Positions 54,368-64,000 of a stretch of DNA of 64,000 nt are shown in pieces (position 1 is the stretch's first letter; each line of letters starts with the position of its first letter). A program made the position numbers and the translations under genes. The DNA comes from an uncultured Methanobrevibacter sp. (GTDB lineage Archaea; Methanobacteriota; Methanobacteria; Methanobacteriales; Methanobacteriaceae): assembly GCF_937881195.1 (NCBI RefSeq), contig NZ_CALGFC010000053.1, positions 9,481 through 73,480 of the forward strand, in the 5' to 3' direction. The notes below the pieces were generated by a model. It did no database searches. It was not told the origin of the DNA and saw only the letters and a list, made by a program, of their open reading frames with translations.

Positions 54368-55303
54368 ATGGTAGAACTTGAAGATTTGCCAAGTGTTGGA
54401 GAAAAAACCGCACAAAAATTGAGAGATGCTGGTTTTGCGGATATGATGAGATTAGCTACAGCCACTGCAAAAGAATTAGCAGTTAAAGCAGAAATTGGCG
54501 AGGGTGTTGCTGAAAAAGTTATCGAAGCCGCTAGAAAAGCTGAATCTATTGATTTTGAAACGGCATATGATGTTATGGAAAGAAGAAGAGATGTTGGAAG
54601 AATTACTGTGGGGAGTGATGCTTTTAATGAATTAATTGGTGGAGGAATTGAAACTCAATCTCTCACTGAAGTTTTTGGTGAATTTGGATCAGGTAAAAGT
54701 CAAATTTCTCATGAATTAGCAGTTACTGTTCAACTTCCTAAAGATCTTGGCGGTATCGATGGAGAATGTGTATTTATTGATACTGAAAATACTTTCAGGC
54801 CTGAGAGAATTGAACAAATTGCAGATGGTTTTGAACTTGATCATGAAGAGGTTTTACAAAAAATTCACATTGCTAGGGCTTTTAATTCTTCTCATCAAAT
54901 TTTAATGGCAGATAAAATTAATGAATTAATTCAAAGTGGATCAAATATTAAATTAGTAATTGTCGATTCATTGATGGCTCATTTTAGGGCAGAATATGTT
55001 GGAAGAGAGTCATTAGCAACAAGACAACAGAAATTAAACCAGCATTTGCATGCTCTTCAGAATATAGCTAATACTTATAATGTAGCTGTTTTCATTACTA
55101 ATCAGGTTCAAGCACGACCTGATGCTTTCTTTGGAAGTCCAACTAAGGCTATCGGTGGGCATGTTTTAGGGCATGCTTCTACTTATAGAATTTGGCTTAA
55201 AAAAGGATTAGCTGGTAAGAGAATTGCTAGATTAGTAGATTCTCCTCATTTACCTGAAGGAGAATGTGTATTTAAAATCACTAGTGATGGTATTGTTGAC
55301 TAG
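54368..55303 (+). CDS. radA: DNA repair and recombination protein RadA
   Basis: This is the archaeal RecA/Rad51-type recombinase that forms filaments on single-stranded DNA and exchanges strands. The N-terminal helix-hairpin-helix part includes [19 protein letters not shown]. Walker A is GEFGSGKSQ near 106-114, Walker [12 protein letters not shown] near 197, and [15 protein letters not shown] is the L2-region motif. [20 protein letters not shown] leads into the core. I place the start at the ATG at 54368 (311 residues), matching the family; the ATG nine bases earlier probably overlaps the ribosome-binding site. It follows the RPA gene by 127 bases. Confidence 0.95.
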   Translation: MVELEDLPSVGEKTAQKLRDAGFADMMRLATATAKELAVKAEIGEGVAEKVIEAARKAESIDFETAYDVMERRRDVGRITVGSDAFNELIGGGIETQSLTEVFGEFGSGKSQISHELAVTVQLPKDLGGIDGECVFIDTENTFRPERIEQIADGFELDHEEVLQKIHIARAFNSSHQILMADKINELIQSGSNIKLVIVDSLMAHFRAEYVGRESLATRQQKLNQHLHALQNIANTYNVAVFITNQVQARPDAFFGSPTKAIGGHVLGHASTYRIWLKKGLAGKRIARLVDSPHLPEGECVFKITSDGIVD

Positions 55304-55603
55304 ATTTTTAATTAAATATTTTTTAATTTATTTTTAATTTTTATTTTTTTATTTAATTTTTGCACTTTTAAGTTTGATTTTCTAGCAGTATTGCCTATTT
55401 ATTATTTTTCATAATAATTTCTTTTGTATAATAAATCATTTTTGTTTTTCTTTATATTTTTATTCATGCTCTATTATACCTTAATTTTATTAATAATAAA
55501 ATAATAAAATATTCTTATAATTATTTGGGATAAAATTAATAAATTAATGTATTAAATATTTAAAAAAAATAAAGATTTTTTATCATATTATTAAAGTGAA
55601 ATA
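55304..55603. other. gene-free spacer
   Basis: Nothing is supported in these 300 bases beyond T-rich runs immediately after the radA stop, which may end its transcript. Confidence 0.4.
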
Positions 55604-56530
55604 ATGTCTGAAGTGATAAGTACAATAATTGTTATATTGTTTTTGATTTTTTTGGGTTATTTTCTTAAAAGAATAGAATTGCTCAATATTAAAGATATTG
55701 AAGTTTTGAATAAATTAGTTATTAATGTTGCAATGCCTTGTCTTATTTTTTCCTCATTGTATGGGGCGAATCTTTCTAATATAACTTCTTTAGCTATAAT
55801 GCCGGCTATTAGTATAACTGTAGGTGCATTATCTGGTTTAATTGTTTACATAATTCTAAAAAAGAAAAAGTTTTCAGAAAAAAAATTATGGGGTGCTGTC
55901 GTCCCTGTTGTTTTAGGAAATACTGCTTTTTTAGGTTTCCCAATGGTTTTAGGAGTATTTGGTCAAACTGGTCTTTTAAGAGCAATATTTTATGACATGG
56001 GTACTTTAATAATGTTTCTTTCATTAAGTATTATTTTAATTGCTAATTTTGGAGGCAATTTTAAAGATGTATTTAAAAGAATCTTGGGTTTTCCTGTATT
56101 ATGGGCATTTATTTTAGGAATTGTTTTTAATATTTTAAATATTCCTATTGGGGAAATACCTACTAATATAATTGGATATTTGGCTGCAGTTGCTATTCCT
56201 ATAATAATGATTTCATTAGGTCTTTCTCTACAATTTAAAGGATTAAAAAATAATTTAAAGGTTGCAGGATTGGATGTAATTGTTAAACTTGCTATTGCAC
56301 CAATAATTGCTTTAACTATTGTTACTTTATTGGGTCTTTCTGGTATGGAGTTTACAATAGCTATTGTGGAGGCAGGAATGCCTTCTGGAATGTTGACAAT
56401 GGTTTTAGCTGTTACTTATGGCTTAGACTTCAATACTTCTGCAGATTGTTCTATTTTAACTACTGTCTTTAGTTTAATTACTTTGCCCATTTTAATAGGT
56501 ATATTACCCATTATAACGGGTTTAATATGA
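55604..56530 (+). CDS. AEC-family (auxin efflux carrier-like) transporter
   Basis: The 308-residue protein has about ten hydrophobic spans and no large loops. Family features are LIFLGYFLKRIELLN in the first span region, NKLVINVAMPCLIFSSL with the broken-helix Pro, GNTAFLGFPMVLGVFGQ, and VEAGMPSGMLTMVLAVTYGLD in the second half. Bacterial relatives carry malate, malonate or other organic acids out of or into the cell; the substrate cannot be told here. AAGTGAAATA precedes the ATG. It lies alone between radA and hdrA with its own spacers, so it is probably a separate unit. Confidence 0.85.
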   Translation: MSEVISTIIVILFLIFLGYFLKRIELLNIKDIEVLNKLVINVAMPCLIFSSLYGANLSNITSLAIMPAISITVGALSGLIVYIILKKKKFSEKKLWGAVVPVVLGNTAFLGFPMVLGVFGQTGLLRAIFYDMGTLIMFLSLSIILIANFGGNFKDVFKRILGFPVLWAFILGIVFNILNIPIGEIPTNIIGYLAAVAIPIIMISLGLSLQFKGLKNNLKVAGLDVIVKLAIAPIIALTIVTLLGLSGMEFTIAIVEAGMPSGMLTMVLAVTYGLDFNTSADCSILTTVFSLITLPILIGILPIITGLI

Positions 56531-57146
56531 TTAAATATTTATACGTATTATCTATTTTAATTAATTTTAAATATTTTTTAATATAATAATTAATTTTAAT
56601 ATTATATACTATTTTAATATAATTTTTAATATAATAATTAATTTTAATATTATATACTATTTTAATATTCTAAACATTTTTCTATTTTTAAATATTTTTC
56701 TTAATTAAATAACACTATATAATCTTTTTATTTTTAATAATTTTCAATTTTTAATATTTTTAAAAGTGTTTAACACATAATCTTTTATATAATTATTTAA
56801 AAATTCTTTTTTTTCTATTTAAACTATTTTAATTTGAAATATTTTCATCATATATAAACTTTACTCCATATTAAAAATAGAAACCTTTATTTATCTAAAT
56901 GGCATACATAACACCATCTAAGATTTTATATATATTAATATAAATTAAAATTATAAAAAATTATTAATCATATTTAATAATTTAAATTAATATATGTCCA
57001 ATTGAATTGGTAGTTAATAATTTTAGTTAATAATTTAAAATATTTACTATTAAACAATATTTATTTTGTAATTGTTATTAGAAATGACTAAAGATAATAT
57101 TGTTATAAAATATTAGATATCATCAACTTGTACAAGGTGATTATAA
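56531..57146. other. spacer with a 46-base direct repeat
   Basis: No gene is supported in these 616 bases. It contains a long direct repeat (listed separately) just after the transporter stop. GGTGAT five bases before the hdrA ATG closes the region; the hdrA promoter should lie within the last ~150 bases. Confidence 0.5.
56575..56668. repeat. 46-base direct repeat at a 48-base period
   Basis: A 46-base AT-only segment beginning TTTTTAATATAATAATTAAT at 56575 recurs without visible mismatch at 56623. The period is 48 bases. Confidence 0.75.
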
Positions 57147-59123
57147 ATGGCAGAAGAAAAGAGAGATATAGAAAATGAAGAGCCACGTATTGGTGTATAT
57201 GTTTGCCATTGTGGTGTAAATATTGGTAGGGTCGTCGACGTCCCATCAGTTGCAGAATATGCAAAAACTCTCCCTAATGTAGTTATTGCAAAAGATTATA
57301 AATATTACTGTTCTGACCCAGGTCAACAAGTAATTCAAGATGATATTAAAGAACATAACCTTAATAGGGTTGTTGTCGCAGCTTGTTCTCCTAGGCTTCA
57401 CGAACCTACATTCAGAAGGTGTATTAGGGAAGCTGGATTAAATCAATTCTTGTTTGAATTTGCTAACTTAAGAGAGCATGATTCTTGGGTGCACATGGGT
57501 GAACCAGAAGCTGCTACAGAGAAAGCAAAAGATTTAACAAGAATGGCAGTAGCTAAAGCTAGACTTCTTGAACCATTAGAAGCTTCTGTTGTTTCTGTAG
57601 ATAACAGGGCTATGGTTATTGGTGGAGGAGTAGCTGGTATTCAATCTGCTCTTGATTTAGCTGATATGGGATTCAAAACTTACATGGTTGAAAAACAACC
57701 TACCATTGGTGGAAGAATGGGACAATTAGATAAAACATTCCCAACACTTGATTGTTCAATGTGTATTCTCGCTCCTAAAATGGTGGATATTGGTAAACAT
57801 GAAAACATCGAATTATTAACTTACTCTGAAGTAAGGGAAGTGGATGGTTATATTGGAAACTTTAAAGTTAAAGTTGAAAGAAAACCAAGATTTATCGATG
57901 AAGAACTTTGTGTTGGTTGTGGATCTTGTGTAGAAGTTTGTCCAATCGAAATGCCTAATTACTTCGATGAAGGTATTGGTATGGTTAAAGCTGCATATAT
58001 TCCATTCCCTCAAGCAGTACCTTTGTGTGCTACTATTGATAAAGATTATTGTATTGAATGTAAGCTTTGTGATCAAATCTGTGAACGTGGAGCTGTTAAA
58101 CATGATCAAGAATCTGAATTCATTGACTTAGAAGTAGGAACTATTATTGTTGCTACTGGTTATGATCCTTATGATCCTACAGAAAAACTTGAATATGGTT
58201 ATGGTGCTCATACTAATGTAATCACAGCTATGGAAATTGAAAGGATGATTAATGCTTCTGGTCCTACTGAAGGACATGTTGTTAAACCATCTGATCATAA
58301 ATCTCCAAAACGTGTTGCATTTATCCATTGTGTTGGTTCAAGAGATGACAAAATTGGTAAACCATATTGTTCAAGAGTATGTTGTATGTACTCTATGAAA
58401 AATGCTCAATTGATTATAGATCATGAGCCCGATACTGATGTAACTCTTTACTATATGGATATAAGGGCTTTCGGTAAAGGATTTGAAGAGTTCTATAAAA
58501 ACTCTCAAGAAAAATATGGTATTAAGTTCTTAAGAGGACGTCCTGCTGAAATTATCGAAAATGATGATTTAACTTTAACTGTAAGAGGAGAAGATACATT
58601 ACTCAACACAGTAACTGAATATGATTATGATTTAGTTGTTCTTAGTGTTGGTCTTGTCCCTCCTGAAGGCGCTGAACAATTAAGGCAAACTATTGGTTTA
58701 TCCAAGAGTGGAGACGGTTTCTTAATGGAAGCTCACCCAAAACTCAGACCTGTTGATACTTTAACAGATGGTGTTTATTTAGCTGGTGTTTCACAAGGCC
58801 CTAAAGATATTCCTGATGCAGTTGCTCAAGGTTCTGGTGCAGCAGCACGTGCAGCAATTCCAATGGTTAAAGGCGAAGTAGAAATTGAACCAATAGTCGC
58901 TACAACTGATGCAGATGTTTGTGGTGCATGTGAAGTTTGTGTAGAACTTTGTCCATATGGTGCAGTAGCTATTGAGGATGATCAAGCAAAAGTTAATGTT
59001 GCTTTATGTAAAGGATGCGGTACTTGTGTAGGTGCATGCCCATCTGGAGCTATGGATCAAAACCACTTTAAAACTGACCAAATCATGGCACAAATCGAAG
59101 CTGCTCTTGAAGATGGTAAATAA
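57147..59123 (+). CDS. hdrA: CoB-CoM heterodisulfide reductase subunit A
   Basis: HdrA is the flavin and Fe-S subunit that bifurcates electrons in the last step of methanogenesis, where the CoB-S-S-CoM disulfide is reduced. The N-terminal [18 protein letters not shown] begins the HdrA-specific region. The FAD-binding [19 protein letters not shown] lies near 156, and [10 protein letters not shown] near 203 is the family cysteine block. Four [4Fe-4S] motifs are visible: [12 protein letters not shown] near 255, [14 protein letters not shown] near 302, [14 protein letters not shown] near 591 and [14 protein letters not shown] near 621. All are cysteine; no UGA selenocysteine codon interrupts the frame. 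HdrB, HdrC and MvhD are not in the window. Codon use is less AT-biased than in the island, as expected for a highly expressed gene. Confidence 0.96.
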   Translation: MAEEKRDIENEEPRIGVYVCHCGVNIGRVVDVPSVAEYAKTLPNVVIAKDYKYYCSDPGQQVIQDDIKEHNLNRVVVAACSPRLHEPTFRRCIREAGLNQFLFEFANLREHDSWVHMGEPEAATEKAKDLTRMAVAKARLLEPLEASVVSVDNRAMVIGGGVAGIQSALDLADMGFKTYMVEKQPTIGGRMGQLDKTFPTLDCSMCILAPKMVDIGKHENIELLTYSEVREVDGYIGNFKVKVERKPRFIDEELCVGCGSCVEVCPIEMPNYFDEGIGMVKAAYIPFPQAVPLCATIDKDYCIECKLCDQICERGAVKHDQESEFIDLEVGTIIVATGYDPYDPTEKLEYGYGAHTNVITAMEIERMINASGPTEGHVVKPSDHKSPKRVAFIHCVGSRDDKIGKPYCSRVCCMYSMKNAQLIIDHEPDTDVTLYYMDIRAFGKGFEEFYKNSQEKYGIKFLRGRPAEIIENDDLTLTVRGEDTLLNTVTEYDYDLVVLSVGLVPPEGAEQLRQTIGLSKSGDGFLMEAHPKLRPVDTLTDGVYLAGVSQGPKDIPDAVAQGSGAAARAAIPMVKGEVEIEPIVATTDADVCGACEVCVELCPYGAVAIEDDQAKVNVALCKGCGTCVGACPSGAMDQNHFKTDQIMAQIEAALEDGK

Positions 59124-59651
59124 AACTGGAGATTTTTTCTCCAATTTATTTTTTATTTTTTATTTTAGGACTTTTTTTATTTTGGGATTTATTTTAAGAT
59201 TTTTTTTCTTTTGAACACTCTTTTTTACATTATTCAGATTTAATAGTTTGTTTATTTATTTTTTAGTTTATTTAAGTTTAAAAATTAGTTTTAAGAGTAT
59301 TTTGTATTATATTTTTATTTTTTAGTATTTTATAATTATAATTATCCACTTTATTCATTATCTCATTGTAATTTCTATCTTAAATTTAGAATATTTGTAA
59401 AAATATTTAATAATATTTTTGAAATATTTAATAATAGTTTTGAAATTTTTAAAACTATAAATAATTAAAAAATAATATAGAATAATTGTATTATGAATAG
59501 TTCATATTTTTGATATATATTTCATATTTTTAATAGAATCGATTTTAATAAAATCAGTAAAATTAATATTATTAATTATTATATATAAAATCTTGATAAA
59601 TCATTAATCTTTAAAATATTAATCTTTAATATTTGTTATATAGGTGTATAA
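59124..59651. other. spacer between hdrA and glyA
   Basis: It holds the hdrA terminator at its left edge and AGGTGTA for glyA at the right. Between them are T-rich runs and a TTATATATAAAA string near 59578 that could be a TATA element for glyA, at low confidence. No gene is supported. Confidence 0.45.
59127..59165 (+). terminator. hairpin and T-run terminator of hdrA
   Basis: TGGAGA (59127-59132) pairs with TCTCCA (59138-59143) around a five-T loop. ATTTATTTTTTATTTTTTAT follows. It begins four bases after the hdrA stop. Confidence 0.65.
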
Positions 59652-60920
59652 ATGTTTGAAAATGAAAGTAATGTTACTGAAATTCAAAATTTGATGAAAG
59701 AACACAATGACTGGATGAAAAATAGTATAAATCTAATTGCAAGTGAAAATATAACTAGCTCTCAAGTGCAGTCTGCAATGGCTTCGGATCTTTCCCATCG
59801 ATATGCTGAAGGTAAATGTGGTGAAAGACTTTATGAGGGTTGTCAATATATAGATGATATTGAATCACTCACTATAAATCTTTCAAAAAAACTTTTTAAA
59901 GCAGAACATGCAAATGTACAACCTACTTCTGGGGTTGTTGCTAATCTCGCAGCATTTTTTACTTTTGCAAAACCTGGCGACTCTCTAATGGCACTTGAAG
60001 TTCCAGTTGGTGGCCATATTAGTCATGCTAATGTTAGTGCTGCAGGTATAAGGGGACTTAAGGTATATCAGCATCCTTTTGATGAAAAATCTATGAACAT
60101 TGATGTTGATGCAATGATTAAGAAAATTCTCGAAATAAAACCAAAAATAATTCTTTTTGGTGGTAGTTTGTTTCTTTTTCCTCATCCTGTAAAAGAGGTT
60201 CAAGAAGCTGCTAATGAAGTTGGAGCTAAAGTTATGTATGACGGTGCTCATGTTTTGGGGTTAATTGCTGGTGGAAAGTTTCAAGATCCTCTACGTGAAG
60301 GAGCAGATGTTCTAATGGGCAGTACCCATAAAACATTCCCTGGAACTCAGGGAGGTATTATTCTAACTAAAAATGATTATGCTAAAAAAATCGATGATGC
60401 TGTTTTCCCAGGGGTTGTTAGTAATCATCACCTTCATCATGTAGCTGGCCTTGGAATTGCAACAGCAGAAATGCTAGAATTTGGTGAAGATTATGCTAAT
60501 CAAACAATTAAAAATGCCAAAGCATTAGCTCAAGCATTAAATGATTATGGGTTCAATGTTTTATGTGAAGATCAAGGTTTCACAGAGTCTCATCAAGTTG
60601 CTTTTGATGTATCAAATATTGGTAGAGCATCTATTCTTGCTAAAGATTTAGAATCTAATAATATAATTCTAAATAAAAACCTTCTTCCATGGGATGATGT
60701 AAATAGGTCAGATGATCCATCTGGTATAAGGGTAGGTACTCAAGAAATTACTAGAAGAGGTATGAAAGAATCAGAAATGTCTGAAGTTGCTGAATTTATA
60801 ATGAGGGTTTGTATGGACAAAGTAAATGTCAAAGAGGAAGTCACTGAATTTATGAATCAATATACTAAAGTTCATTTCGCTTTTGAAGAGTCAGAAGCAT
60901 ATAAATATATTCAATTTTAA
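59652..60920 (+). CDS. glyA: serine hydroxymethyltransferase
   Basis: This PLP enzyme interconverts serine and glycine with a one-carbon carrier, which in methanogens is tetrahydromethanopterin. Conserved blocks are [67 protein letters not shown] and the PLP-lysine site [13 protein letters not shown] near 222-234. The C-terminal part has [18 protein letters not shown] residues (read here as [13 protein letters not shown]). The 422 residues match archaeal forms. AGGTGTA lies upstream. The next gene, a flavoprotein also linked by family to methanopterin, follows after 49 bases. Confidence 0.95.
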   Translation: MFENESNVTEIQNLMKEHNDWMKNSINLIASENITSSQVQSAMASDLSHRYAEGKCGERLYEGCQYIDDIESLTINLSKKLFKAEHANVQPTSGVVANLAAFFTFAKPGDSLMALEVPVGGHISHANVSAAGIRGLKVYQHPFDEKSMNIDVDAMIKKILEIKPKIILFGGSLFLFPHPVKEVQEAANEVGAKVMYDGAHVLGLIAGGKFQDPLREGADVLMGSTHKTFPGTQGGIILTKNDYAKKIDDAVFPGVVSNHHLHHVAGLGIATAEMLEFGEDYANQTIKNAKALAQALNDYGFNVLCEDQGFTESHQVAFDVSNIGRASILAKDLESNNIILNKNLLPWDDVNRSDDPSGIRVGTQEITRRGMKESEMSEVAEFIMRVCMDKVNVKEEVTEFMNQYTKVHFAFEESEAYKYIQF

Positions 60921-60969
60921 TTATCCTTTTTGTTGAAATTTTAATTAATAATGGATATGGGAGTTAAAA

Positions 60970-61674
60970 ATGCGTATTGGATGGGCTATAACTGGAGCAG
61001 GTCATTTATTGGATGAAAGTGTTTCAGTAATGGAAGATTTATCTAAAGATAATAAAATAACAGTCTTGCTTTCTAATGCTGGAGAAGAAGTTTTAAAGAT
61101 GTATGGTCTTTTTGAGCGTGTAACTGCTATTACTGGTGGTTATTATAGGGAATTAGCTCTTGAAAATGATCAAAGCTTTAGTTATCCTATTTCAGGCCGT
61201 TTTTCTCTTGGAAAGTATGATGTTTTAATTGTTTCTCCAACAACTTCAAACACTGTTGCAAAGATAGTGAATGGAATTTCTGACACTCTTGTTACAAATT
61301 CTGTGGCTCAAGCTGGGAAAGGGAATGTTAAAACAATTATAATACCTGTTGACATGGAATCTGGTGATGTTGAGACAATACTTCCTTCAAAATTAGATCT
61401 TGAAAGTTGTGCTGATTGTGAAAGCTGTGAAGCAGCTCAATCTTGTCCTCAAGAGGCCATAATAGCTAAACAAGAAATAGACTTACTAAAATGTGTCGGA
61501 TGTGGTAATTGTCAGAATTCTTGCCCATTTGATGCCATAAAAGCAGGTAAATTGATTACTATTCATATGAGAGAAATTGACATTGAAAACACTCATAAAT
61601 TAGTTTTAATGAATGGAATTGATGTTTTAAAACATCCAAAAGAAATAAAAGATTTTATATCAGATTTGCTTTAA
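60970..61674 (+). CDS. flavoprotein with two [4Fe-4S] clusters, DmrX/MJ0208-like
   Basis: The N-terminal ~150 residues are a flavodoxin-like flavoprotein domain ([36 protein letters not shown]). The C-terminal third carries two ferredoxin motifs, [18 protein letters not shown] near 152 and [16 protein letters not shown] near 178. This fits the archaeal flavoprotein family related to dihydromethanopterin reductase (DmrX) and MJ0208. DmrX reduces dihydromethanopterin to the active tetrahydro form in methanogens. Placement after SHMT supports a methanopterin role, but the exact substrate is inferred. GGGAGTTAAAA precedes the ATG. The 234-residue length is normal. Confidence 0.8.
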   Translation: MRIGWAITGAGHLLDESVSVMEDLSKDNKITVLLSNAGEEVLKMYGLFERVTAITGGYYRELALENDQSFSYPISGRFSLGKYDVLIVSPTTSNTVAKIVNGISDTLVTNSVAQAGKGNVKTIIIPVDMESGDVETILPSKLDLESCADCESCEAAQSCPQEAIIAKQEIDLLKCVGCGNCQNSCPFDAIKAGKLITIHMREIDIENTHKLVLMNGIDVLKHPKEIKDFISDLL

Positions 61675-61714
61675 AATTTGAAATTTCTCCAATATTATAA
61701 TTTTTATCTATTTA

Positions 61715-62104
61715 TTAATTAAATTCACAAACAAAGTCTAATTTATCTCCAATTTTTATTCTATTTTTTTCAATACTTCCTTTTTTTAATTCTATTATGT
61801 AAGTAGCTCTGTGGCGCGGTTTATAAATTTTCCATGGGGAAATACAAGTTGTTTCTGTAACTTCTTTATTTTCATTTAAAAAAATAACATCAATATTAAT
61901 GTACATAAAGAAGGTATGTATTGAAGAATAAAATTTAGTATTTTTTTTAGCTGTTTTAATAATAAGGATATAATCTAATCTTTTCTCAAACATTAATCCT
62001 TTTAATCTAGATAAATAGCTATCTGCAAATTTCACTGGACCCAAAACTATTTCTTTTTCATCATCATTCTCTTTTTTTATTAAAATAGTTTTATTATTTA
62101 TCAA
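61715..62104 (-). CDS. DUF192 family protein
   Basis: The ~129-residue protein has the DUF192 layout: SYLSRLKGLMFEKRLDY, then IHTFFMYINIDVIFLNEN and ETTCISPWKIYKPRHRATYIIEL. The family is small and of unknown function; many members are secreted, but this one shows no signal peptide. The start is unclear. GAGGTGAT lies directly before TTG at 62104, too close for the usual spacing here, and the next codon, ATA at 62101, has the standard three-base gap. No ATG occurs before the conserved GLMFE. It is convergent with the flavoprotein gene. Confidence 0.75.
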   Translation of the reverse strand: MINNKTILIKKENDDEKEIVLGPVKFADSYLSRLKGLMFEKRLDYILIIKTAKKNTKFYSSIHTFFMYINIDVIFLNENKEVTETTCISPWKIYKPRHRATYIIELKKGSIEKNRIKIGDKLDFVCEFN

Positions 62105-62542
62105 ATCACCTCGTTGTCTTTTTATTATAAATATAATTCTATTTTTATAAACTTGAAATCGATTATAAATTCAAAATAATTATTTTGTGTTCAATCATAG
62201 TTATAATAAATAATGTAATTATAATTAAATTAGCATGCATTAGATTATAATTTATCTTCAATATTATTATTAGATTATTTTATCCAATCTGCTGTATATA
62301 ACTAATACAAAACTATAAAAATATTCATGTTTATTAAAATACTATTATTAAATATAATTAATTATTAAAATATACTATTAATTTATATATTCTTAATACT
62401 TTCAATACTAACATTTATTTATTATCTTATCATAAAGATAATATAGAAAGTTAAATTATATCTATATTTAATATTTAAATCTTAAAATTGATAAAATAGA
62501 TTGATCTTTTATACTTTACTAAAATCTTATGTGAGGGTTTTT
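62105..62542. promoter_or_regulatory. divergent spacer between DUF192 and metK
   Basis: No gene is supported. It must carry both promoters. GTGAGGGTTTTT at the right edge is the metK ribosome-binding site. I looked for a SAM-type riboswitch before metK and saw no conserved, GC-containing stems. Confidence 0.45.
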
Positions 62543-63748
62543 ATGAGAAATATCATTGTTGAAAAGCTCAACCAAACACCAATAGAAGAATTAGACATTG
62601 AAATCGTAGAAAGAAAAGGAATTGGCCATCCGGATAGTATTAGTGATGGTATTGCGGAGTCTGTAAGTCGAGCTCTTTGTAAACTTTATATGGACGAATT
62701 TGGAGGAGTTCTACATCATAATACTGATGAAGTTCAAATTACTGCAGGCGAATCTAGCCCTATTTTTGGCGGGGGAGATGTAATTAAACCTATTGATTTC
62801 CTTCTTACTGGTCGTGGAGTTTCAGAATATGAAGGCAAAAAATTACCTGTTGATAGAGTAGCTATTGAAGCTGCTAAAGCTTATTTAAATGAATATATTC
62901 CAAATCTTGAAGTTGAGTCTCATGCTGTTGTTGAATGTAAAATTGGGCATGGTTCTGGAGATCTTGTAGATGTATTTAAGAGGGATGGTGCTCCTTCTTC
63001 TAACGATACTTCTTTTGGAGTTGGATATGCTCCATTTTCAGAAGTTGAAACTATAGTTTTAGCTGTTGAGGAATTATTAAATTCTAAGGCTTTTACAAAG
63101 AAAAATCCTGCTGTGGGAGAAGATATTAAAGTTATGGGACTTCGTGATAATGATAAAATTACATTAACTATTGCATGTGCTATGGTTTCTAAGTATGTTT
63201 CTAATCGCGAAGAATATATATCTGTACGTGAAGGTTTGAAAGAAGTAGCTCTTGATATAGCTAAAAATGTTACTGATAGGGAAATAGAAGTCTTTGTAAA
63301 TACTGCAGATAATGATAATGCGAAAGGTGAAGAAGGTTATTATTTGACTGTTACTGGAACTTCTGCTGAAATGGGAGATGATGGTTCTGTTGGTAGAGGT
63401 AATAGGGCAAATGGTCTTATAACTCCTAATAGACCAATGTCTATGGAAGCAACTTCTGGTAAAAATCCTATAAATCATGTTGGTAAAATTTACAACATTT
63501 TATCTAATGAAATGGCAAACGATATAGCTGAAAATGTCGAAGGAGTAAAACAAGTTAATATAATGATATTAAGTCAAATAGGTATGCCTATTGATCAACC
63601 GAAGGCTGCAACTTCTCAAATAATTCTCGATGAGGGATATAAAATGGATGATGTCAGTAAAAAAATTGCTTCTGTTATGGATACTTGGCTTGAAGATATT
63701 TCATCAATAACTGAAAATGTTGTAAAAGGAAAAGCAAGAACATTTTAA
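62543..63748 (+). CDS. metK: S-adenosylmethionine synthetase, archaeal type
   Basis: This enzyme makes S-adenosylmethionine from methionine and ATP. The archaeal form is very different from the bacterial one. It is recognised by [73 protein letters not shown] and [22 protein letters not shown] start at the ATG at 62543 (401 residues) because GAGGG lies just upstream and the family begins at MRNIIVEK; the 14 earlier codons lie in the leader. It is the last gene in the window and has a clear terminator. Confidence 0.94.
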   Translation: MRNIIVEKLNQTPIEELDIEIVERKGIGHPDSISDGIAESVSRALCKLYMDEFGGVLHHNTDEVQITAGESSPIFGGGDVIKPIDFLLTGRGVSEYEGKKLPVDRVAIEAAKAYLNEYIPNLEVESHAVVECKIGHGSGDLVDVFKRDGAPSSNDTSFGVGYAPFSEVETIVLAVEELLNSKAFTKKNPAVGEDIKVMGLRDNDKITLTIACAMVSKYVSNREEYISVREGLKEVALDIAKNVTDREIEVFVNTADNDNAKGEEGYYLTVTGTSAEMGDDGSVGRGNRANGLITPNRPMSMEATSGKNPINHVGKIYNILSNEMANDIAENVEGVKQVNIMILSQIGMPIDQPKAATSQIILDEGYKMDDVSKKIASVMDTWLEDISSITENVVKGKARTF

Positions 63749-63768
63749 AAATACTGATTGATTAAATT

Positions 63769-63796
63769 GTAGATTATTAGAATAATCTACCTTTTT
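63769..63796 (+). terminator. hairpin and T-run terminator of metK
   Basis: GTAGATTATT (63769-63778) pairs exactly with AATAATCTAC (63781-63790), and CTTTTT follows. It begins 21 bases after the stop. Confidence 0.65.
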
Positions 63797-63935
63797 ATTT
63801 TCCATTCTTTTAATATTATTAAATCTTTTTCTCATTTCATTTTAGAATTTTTTATTTGCAAAATTTAATAATAACTATATAATGTATTATGTATACATTT
63901 TGTATTATACAATATCAATTAATTTTAATATAGCT

Positions 63936-64000
63936 AAAATTTATACTAAAATTTATACTAAAATTTATACTAAAATTTATACTAAAATTTATACTAAAAT
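63936..64000. repeat. 12-base tandem repeat cut by the window end
   Basis: AAAATTTATACT repeats without mismatch from 63936 to the last base, which is 5.4 copies. The array probably continues beyond the window. Confidence 0.85.

Noticed and set aside
56899..56943. 14-codon ATG frame with somewhat higher GC before hdrA
   Set aside because: There is no ribosome-binding site and no recognisable product; too short to support.
62105..62542. SAM riboswitch before metK
   Set aside because: No conserved stems or GC-containing helices are visible in the leader.

Overview
The window is very AT-rich DNA from a mesophilic, pseudomurein-walled methanogen, most likely a Methanobrevibacter-type member of the Methanobacteriales. 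The evidence is HdrA, methanogenesis marker protein 11, a DmrX-like flavoprotein, archaeal-type MetK, RadA, a multi-OB-fold RPA, and ribosome-binding sites of the GGAGGTGAT type. I see no rRNA, tRNA, CRISPR array, transposase or integrase.

Left flank (1-8702): a membrane glycosyltransferase on +, then a minus-strand housekeeping block. In transcription order this is leuC, leuD, leuB (isopropylmalate or homoaconitate-type enzymes), a cysteine desulfurase, a 27-residue membrane micro-protein with a strong ribosome-binding site, ribH, and methanogenesis marker 11. Right flank (51862-64000): RPA, RadA, an AEC-family transporter, HdrA, SHMT, the flavoprotein, a DUF192 protein and MetK. From memory, Methanothermobacter keeps these two flanks next to each other.

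Between them (about 9149-51074) lies a cell-surface glycan island of about 42 kb. Its left arm holds a QueC-like PP-loop ATPase, a polysaccharide pyruvyl transferase, several glycosyltransferases and a truncated acyltransferase. In the middle are gyrB-gyrA on the minus strand, nucleotide-sugar genes (a WecC-type dehydrogenase, Ugd, RfbD, RfbA), an acyltransferase and a TagF-like polymerase. Next come a secreted beta-helix protein and three more pyruvyl transferase family proteins, two of them a mosaic tandem duplicate.

The right arm (37637-51074) looks like a bacterial ribitol-type wall teichoic acid locus: TarI, TarJ, the TagG/TagH exporter, a TagB-like and a TagF/TarL-like transferase, three GT2 proteins and a bacterial-type phosphoglycosyl transferase. 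My inference is that the island builds a polyol-phosphate-containing, pyruvylated and acylated glycan on a lipid carrier and exports it by an ABC transporter to the pseudomurein surface. TagO, TagA, a wall ligase, RfbB/RfbC and WecB are not in the window.

The less obvious points are two genes that appear to start at ATT, the hidden micro-protein upstream of ribH, a shared coiled-coil plus SWKITKP-type tail on unrelated enzymes, and many short tandem repeats in the gaps.
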